The notes below the pieces were generated by a model. The model did no database searches and was not told the origin of the DNA. It saw only the letters and a program-made list of their open reading frames with translations. Made by a program: the position numbers and the translations under genes. From Chlamydiia bacterium (lineage in GTDB: Bacteria > Chlamydiota > Chlamydiia > Chlamydiales > JACKPQ01): a stretch of DNA of 8,259 nucleotides. This document shows positions 4,682-8,259 of this stretch, piece by piece. Position 1 is the first letter of the stretch; every line of letters begins with the position of its first letter. The stretch covers positions 1 to 8,259 of the forward strand of contig JAUILX010000039.1 of the NCBI GenBank assembly GCA_030433395.1, in the 5' to 3' direction.

Positions 4682-7060
4682 TTAGTGACGCCGTTTTTTC
4701 AGCCCAGATGTTGGTTTTGGTTGCACTTCAACATCAGGAGTAGGTGGCTGTTTATTCATCATCCATTTTTGTTGCACCATACCCAAAAGCATTGAAGATA
4801 GCCAGTAGAGATTCAGCCCGGATGGGAATTTATAGAAAATGAACGTGAAGACAATGGCCATGACATTGCCCATCATTTTAGCTTGTTTAGCTTTGTCATC
4901 AAGTTCCTCTCCAGGAGTTGCCTTGCGTTTCATCATCATTTTCTGATTAAAATACATCACACCGCCCAATAAAAAGGGTAAGAGATGAAACGAAGTGCCA
5001 AAGAAGGGAATAGGCGTATTCCAAGAGAATAAGACATCAGGTGCTGCCAAGTTATTGATCCAGCCTGGAATAAACGGAGCGCCGCGCAGATCAAAAGCTG
5101 ATTTGAGAAGATCAAACATTCCAATTAAGAAAGGCATTTGGATCAACATCGGTAAGCAGCCACCAGTGAATGGGTTGACTTTGTGTTCTCGGTAAACGGC
5201 CATCATCTCTAGTTGAGCTTTTTTATCTCCCTTTTTAACGCGGGCCTGAATCTCAGCAATTTTAGGCTGCAATTTTTGCATGCGCATCGTTGACTTGATT
5301 GACCAGGCATTCAGAGGATAGAGCATTAAGCGCAAAGCTACAGTCAGCAAAATGATTGATAGTCCCCAAGATCCCGTTAGCGCATGAAAGCCTTGCATCA
5401 GCAAGAATAAAAACTTTGCAAAAGGTTCAGAGATAAAAGCAAACCAGCCATGAAAGCTCCATGCTGCTTCATAATCAGGGTTATATCCAGTCGCAGGAAC
5501 AGAGAAGACTTTATCGAGTCTGCCAAGTAAGTTGCGTTGGAAGGGGCCGGCATAAAGGCGGTAGGTTTGAGTGCCAGTCTTTAAAGGGACGAGCATCTCG
5601 TATCCAGGATATTTATCAGCCGGATAGAGCTTGTGGCCACCATCGACAGTCGTTAGTCGTGTGGGATCAAGAATACCTGGAACTAAGCTTGCTTGGAAGC
5701 TTTCAGGTTTGCCTTGTAAAGGATCGATAATAACGCCAAAATACCCGTTTGAATTGCAAATCCAGTCAGGGCGCACATCAGAGTAGGTGACAGCTTGCTT
5801 TGGCATCTTGACTTTGTCAACGCTTGTTCGTTCTCCAACCGTTGCGCGGTACTTTAGAACTGGAGCTGCGCGGTTTGAAATGATCTCAACATCTGGTACG
5901 CCGCTTGTCAGCCAAAGGCCGCTAGCATCACCATCAATTGTTACTTGCAAATCCAGGCAATAAGGGGCCGTTTCTATTGCTTTAGAAAAGCTATAGCGTT
6001 TAGTAACACGAGCTGATGCAATAGTTCCTTGAAATTCTATGAAATCCTTGCCTATAGAGCTCATGCTAAAATTGGCCTTAGCAGCCTCAGGCGTTTCACC
6101 CACAATATTCGTTGCGTAGTAGCGCGGCGGCACCTCAATTTTCGGTGAGCCGCTAGCATTGTTGATTCCACGTCTAAGCAGGGGATAATAGCCACCTTTT
6201 TTTGGTTGCACTTCACTGCCACCTGCCCCGTGTGCACTTTGCATTGGGAACAAGGCGTTGCCGGGACTATCTTTTTCAATTTCACGGTCAAAGTTAATAG
6301 GCAATACGATGCTTTGTTCATCATCAGAGTCTTTAAATGGAAGATTGATTTCAGAGATAGCTCCACCAATACTAGAAAAAACAACTTGTTGATAGGCATT
6401 TTCAAGAACATAAAGTTGCTCAGCACGGCTTCGTTGAATCTGAGGTTTAGCAGGCGATACAGTAGCGACATTGAACGATGTCAATTCGGTGAAGCTTGTG
6501 AAAGTGCCATCATCAAAGGTACCCATAGGCAAGTATTGAGATCCGCTTTTGTAAAGGACAATGGCATCTCCACTTGGCTTATCAGCTGGAAAGGAGATTT
6601 GTCCTCCATTGTACTCGCCCAAATAGACCTTGCCATCACGCATATCGATCACTTGGACGTCACTATAATGGTCTACAGTAACCACGGGCATTTTCATGCT
6701 TTTAGACTGAGAGTACAAAACAGCGTTTTTCTCTTGCGTGTTGAGTTGAACAGGGACCAAAGCTCCACGTCCTTGTAGAGCGTATAGCTCATTTGGTAAG
6801 TCTTTAGTCCAGCTCGTTGTAATGAAATGGCCCTGATCATCGACTGCAAGCGTTGCAAACTCTTTGCCAGCCGGATCTAAGTATAGACGTGAAAGAGGCA
6901 AATCATTGATGCTAGCTCTGCGATCCGAGAACTCGTCAGTGACGACTTCAACTTGGGGTTGATCAGTTTTTGGTTTGCCTTTATCAAAATACCAAGTCAG
7001 GCCAAAAAAAAGTGATGTCATGGCAAAGATAAAAATAAAAGAGCGGGCATTCAAGTTCAT
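4682..7060 (-). CDS. yidC: Membrane protein insertase YidC (Oxa1/Alb3 family), chlamydial long form
   Basis: YidC inserts and folds inner-membrane proteins, alone or with the Sec translocon. The 792-aa product has an N-terminal transmembrane anchor (about 6-25) and a very large periplasmic region (about 26-545). The conserved insertase domain follows at about 550-768, with further membrane segments near 566-583, 634-652, 680-705, 730-745 and 750-765. Family landmarks include the Arg in the first core helix (ALRLMLYPLN, R577), the basic cytoplasmic hairpin (KLQPKIAEIQ to MAVYREHKVNP), NPFTGGCLPMLIQMP (from 629) and FPSGLNLYW. The tail ends in KKRRH, a basic end that may contact ribosomes. E. 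coli YidC is 548 aa; the extra length is periplasmic and, from memory, is shared by CT251 (about 790 aa). TGAGGA at 7065-7070 serves as ribosome-binding site. The 65-nt gap to the TPR gene has no convincing promoter or terminator, so read-through is plausible. Confidence 0.93.
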   Translation of the reverse strand: MNLNARSFIFIFAMTSLFFGLTWYFDKGKPKTDQPQVEVVTDEFSDRRASINDLPLSRLYLDPAGKEFATLAVDDQGHFITTSWTKDLPNELYALQGRGALVPVQLNTQEKNAVLYSQSKSMKMPVVTVDHYSDVQVIDMRDGKVYLGEYNGGQISFPADKPSGDAIVLYKSGSQYLPMGTFDDGTFTSFTELTSFNVATVSPAKPQIQRSRAEQLYVLENAYQQVVFSSIGGAISEINLPFKDSDDEQSIVLPINFDREIEKDSPGNALFPMQSAHGAGGSEVQPKKGGYYPLLRRGINNASGSPKIEVPPRYYATNIVGETPEAAKANFSMSSIGKDFIEFQGTIASARVTKRYSFSKAIETAPYCLDLQVTIDGDASGLWLTSGVPDVEIISNRAAPVLKYRATVGERTSVDKVKMPKQAVTYSDVRPDWICNSNGYFGVIIDPLQGKPESFQASLVPGILDPTRLTTVDGGHKLYPADKYPGYEMLVPLKTGTQTYRLYAGPFQRNLLGRLDKVFSVPATGYNPDYEAAWSFHGWFAFISEPFAKFLFLLMQGFHALTGSWGLSIILLTVALRLMLYPLNAWSIKSTMRMQKLQPKIAEIQARVKKGDKKAQLEMMAVYREHKVNPFTGGCLPMLIQMPFLIGMFDLLKSAFDLRGAPFIPGWINNLAAPDVLFSWNTPIPFFGTSFHLLPFLLGGVMYFNQKMMMKRKATPGEELDDKAKQAKMMGNVMAIVFTFIFYKFPSGLNLYWLSSMLLGMVQQKWMMNKQPPTPDVEVQPKPTSGLKKRRH

Positions 7061-7064
7061 AGAG

Positions 7065-7070
7065 TCCTCA
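7065..7070 (-). promoter_or_regulatory. Ribosome-binding site of yidC
   Basis: TGAGGA on the minus strand has its GAGG core 5 nt before the ATG at 7060-7058. It sits between two copies of ACTCT. It supports the chosen yidC start. Confidence 0.6.
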
Positions 7071-7125
7071 GAGTTTTACATAGCGTAACATATGACAGAC
7101 TTTTTAACCCGCACCAATTGCGTTT

Positions 7126-8259
7126 TTACGAGTTATTGGAAGTGGCTTTTTGGACTTCGACAATAAAATCTTGGAAAGATTGCGAGTTGTGCAATGGTTC
7201 GAGCCATTCGTCATCAATCACCTCGTCGAGAACTGGAAGAGCTCCAAATTTATGAGCTCGTTTTAAGTAAAGTATCGCCCTATCGGCTTCTTGAAGCGTT
7301 GCGCAAACTTCAGCTAGCGAGTAATAAGCTGTTGCATTACCCAGTTTGGCAGCGCTGATCAGCTTGCGCTTTGCCTCTAGCAAAAGAGGGAATTGTGTGG
7401 AATTGTGCTCCGACCAATGCATCAGCGTTGTAGCCCAATCAATCAATAGATTGTCATCTTCTGGATTGTGCTGGTCTGCGATGCGGAAGTGGTGTGTAGC
7501 AGCAGAAAAGAGCTCTTCACAGCCCAAAATATCAGCAGAAGCTGCATAAGTCATCGCTAGGCGGTAGTGCAAATCAGGATAATCAGGAGCAAGCGTTTGC
7601 AAATGATCGAGAATATCTAGAGACTTTTCTAAATAGTCATTAGAGTCATTGAATTGACCAGCAAGAGCTAGCGCTTTTGAATAAGAAGCTAGCCAATCGG
7701 GATAAAGATAGAACGCATTTTTTTGCGCGCTAAGAGCGTATTCAAGGTTTTCAATGGCTGCTGCAACCAAAGCTGTGTTCTCGGTTTGTTCAGCGAGCAT
7801 TGTTTGAGCTGTACCGAGATCAAAATGATAAATAGGATCGCTCTTGATCTCGATGGCTTTTTCAAAAAAGCGTACAGCACGTTCGAGTTGTAAGATAGCC
7901 TCATCTTCCATAGGTGCAATCGTGACATAAACCGTTCCCATCGCATGCCATAGTGAATGAAGCGTGCGGTCGGTAGATAGTGCCGTTTGAAACGCCTCTA
8001 CAGCCAGTAGATAATAGTCGAGGCAATTGAAATATTCAGCAAGACTTAAAAGCACATAGCCGTGAGATGAGCGCACACCAACATGCTTAGGATATTTATC
8101 GACGAGCTCATCTGTAATCTCTTCGGCCTTGCGTAAATTCTTCAACCGATTCTTAACGCTTCCAAGCTCTGCTAAAACTTCAGCATGGACACAGTCAAGA
8201 TCGATTAGGCTAGCTCCGAGTGCACGCGCCTTATGGCACTTTTCTAGGGCTGAATGCAG
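7126..8259 (-). CDS. Tetratricopeptide-repeat protein, 5' end beyond the right edge
   Basis: The frame is open from the stop at 7128-7126 to the right edge, giving 377 visible residues. An apparent start at 8145 is a TTG inside a continuing repeat: upstream codons read ALEKCHKARALGAS and LAELGSVKNRLKNLRKAEEI, so the real start lies outside the window. The protein is almost wholly helical with degenerate TPR units, for example LWHAMGTVYVTIAP, AVRFFEKAIEIK, YHFDLGTAQTMLAE, AIENLEYALSAQ, YRLAMTYAASADI and AYYSLAEVCATLQEADRAILYLKRAHKFG. It ends with DEWLEPLHNSQSFQDFI, a pattern common at the end of bacterial TPR solenoids. No signal peptide or transmembrane segment is visible. TPR solenoids mediate protein-protein contacts; the partner is unknown. 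It is 65 nt upstream of yidC on the same strand and may be co-transcribed with it. Confidence 0.85.
   Translation of the reverse strand: MHSALEKCHKARALGASLIDLDCVHAEVLAELGSVKNRLKNLRKAEEITDELVDKYPKHVGVRSSHGYVLLSLAEYFNCLDYYLLAVEAFQTALSTDRTLHSLWHAMGTVYVTIAPMEDEAILQLERAVRFFEKAIEIKSDPIYHFDLGTAQTMLAEQTENTALVAAAIENLEYALSAQKNAFYLYPDWLASYSKALALAGQFNDSNDYLEKSLDILDHLQTLAPDYPDLHYRLAMTYAASADILGCEELFSAATHHFRIADQHNPEDDNLLIDWATTLMHWSEHNSTQFPLLLEAKRKLISAAKLGNATAYYSLAEVCATLQEADRAILYLKRAHKFGALPVLDEVIDDEWLEPLHNSQSFQDFIVEVQKATSNNS

Noticed and set aside
6206..6778. A 190-codon open frame on the plus strand
   Set aside because: It lies wholly antisense to yidC, shows no recognisable motif and has no ribosome-binding site; the yidC frame has clear family features throughout.
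3423..7060. Replication origin beside dnaA/yidC
   Set aside because: The gene pair recalls bacterial origin regions, but there is no intergenic space for an origin and I found no cluster of DnaA boxes; only an isolated imperfect match near 1179 was seen.
7061..7125. Promoter or terminator between the TPR gene and yidC
   Set aside because: Weak TTGGTG and TATGTT-like hexamers have poor spacing, and the only hairpin has a 4-bp stem without a U-tract.
8143..8145. TTG as start codon of the TPR protein
   Set aside because: The same frame continues upstream to the window edge with TPR-like sequence and no stop, so this is an internal Leu codon.

Overview
This window looks like a chromosomal segment of a member of the Chlamydiae, most likely an environmental (Parachlamydia-, Waddlia- or Simkania-like) lineage. 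Three things point that way. A type III secretion chaperone closely resembling Slc1 (CT043 of Chlamydia trachomatis) sits next to a glgX-type debranching enzyme, as CT042/CT043 do. A dnaA lies directly behind a very long yidC, as CT250/CT251 do. Also present are a PP2C phosphatase of the kind chlamydiae carry and a poorly conserved putative lipoprotein. These comparisons are from memory; no database search was possible.

Layout. All genes except one are on the minus strand. Reading that strand in its own direction, the right-hand block is a TPR-repeat protein (cut by the right edge), yidC and dnaA. It is followed by the single plus-strand gene, the slc1-like chaperone, which converges on dnaA with a 14-bp tail-to-tail overlap. 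A 111-bp divergent spacer separates the chaperone from the left-hand block: glgX-like core, lipoprotein, CPBP-family membrane protease, and the beginning of a PP2C phosphatase that runs off the left edge. The left block is packed very tightly (4-bp ATGA overlap, abutting TAA/ATG, 11-bp overlap), so it is almost certainly one operon. No intergenic stretch exceeds about 110 bp. I see no RNA genes, mobile elements, CRISPR arrays or long repeats.

How the parts work together. YidC inserts membrane proteins and DnaA initiates replication; their pairing is a housekeeping linkage. The slc1/glgX pair joins type III secretion to glycogen breakdown, which matters because chlamydial glycogen enzymes are thought to be exported to the inclusion. 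The most unusual gene is the glgX homologue. It encodes only the catalytic barrel (369 aa against about 650-660), with the catalytic triad intact but without the N-terminal carbohydrate-binding domain and the C-terminal beta domain. Other points of note are an Arg in place of the sensor I Asp in DnaA, an A9 plus C6 homopolymer pair at its domain III/IV junction, a terminator-like hairpin for slc1 inside the dnaA coding region, and the partial PP2C gene at the left edge.
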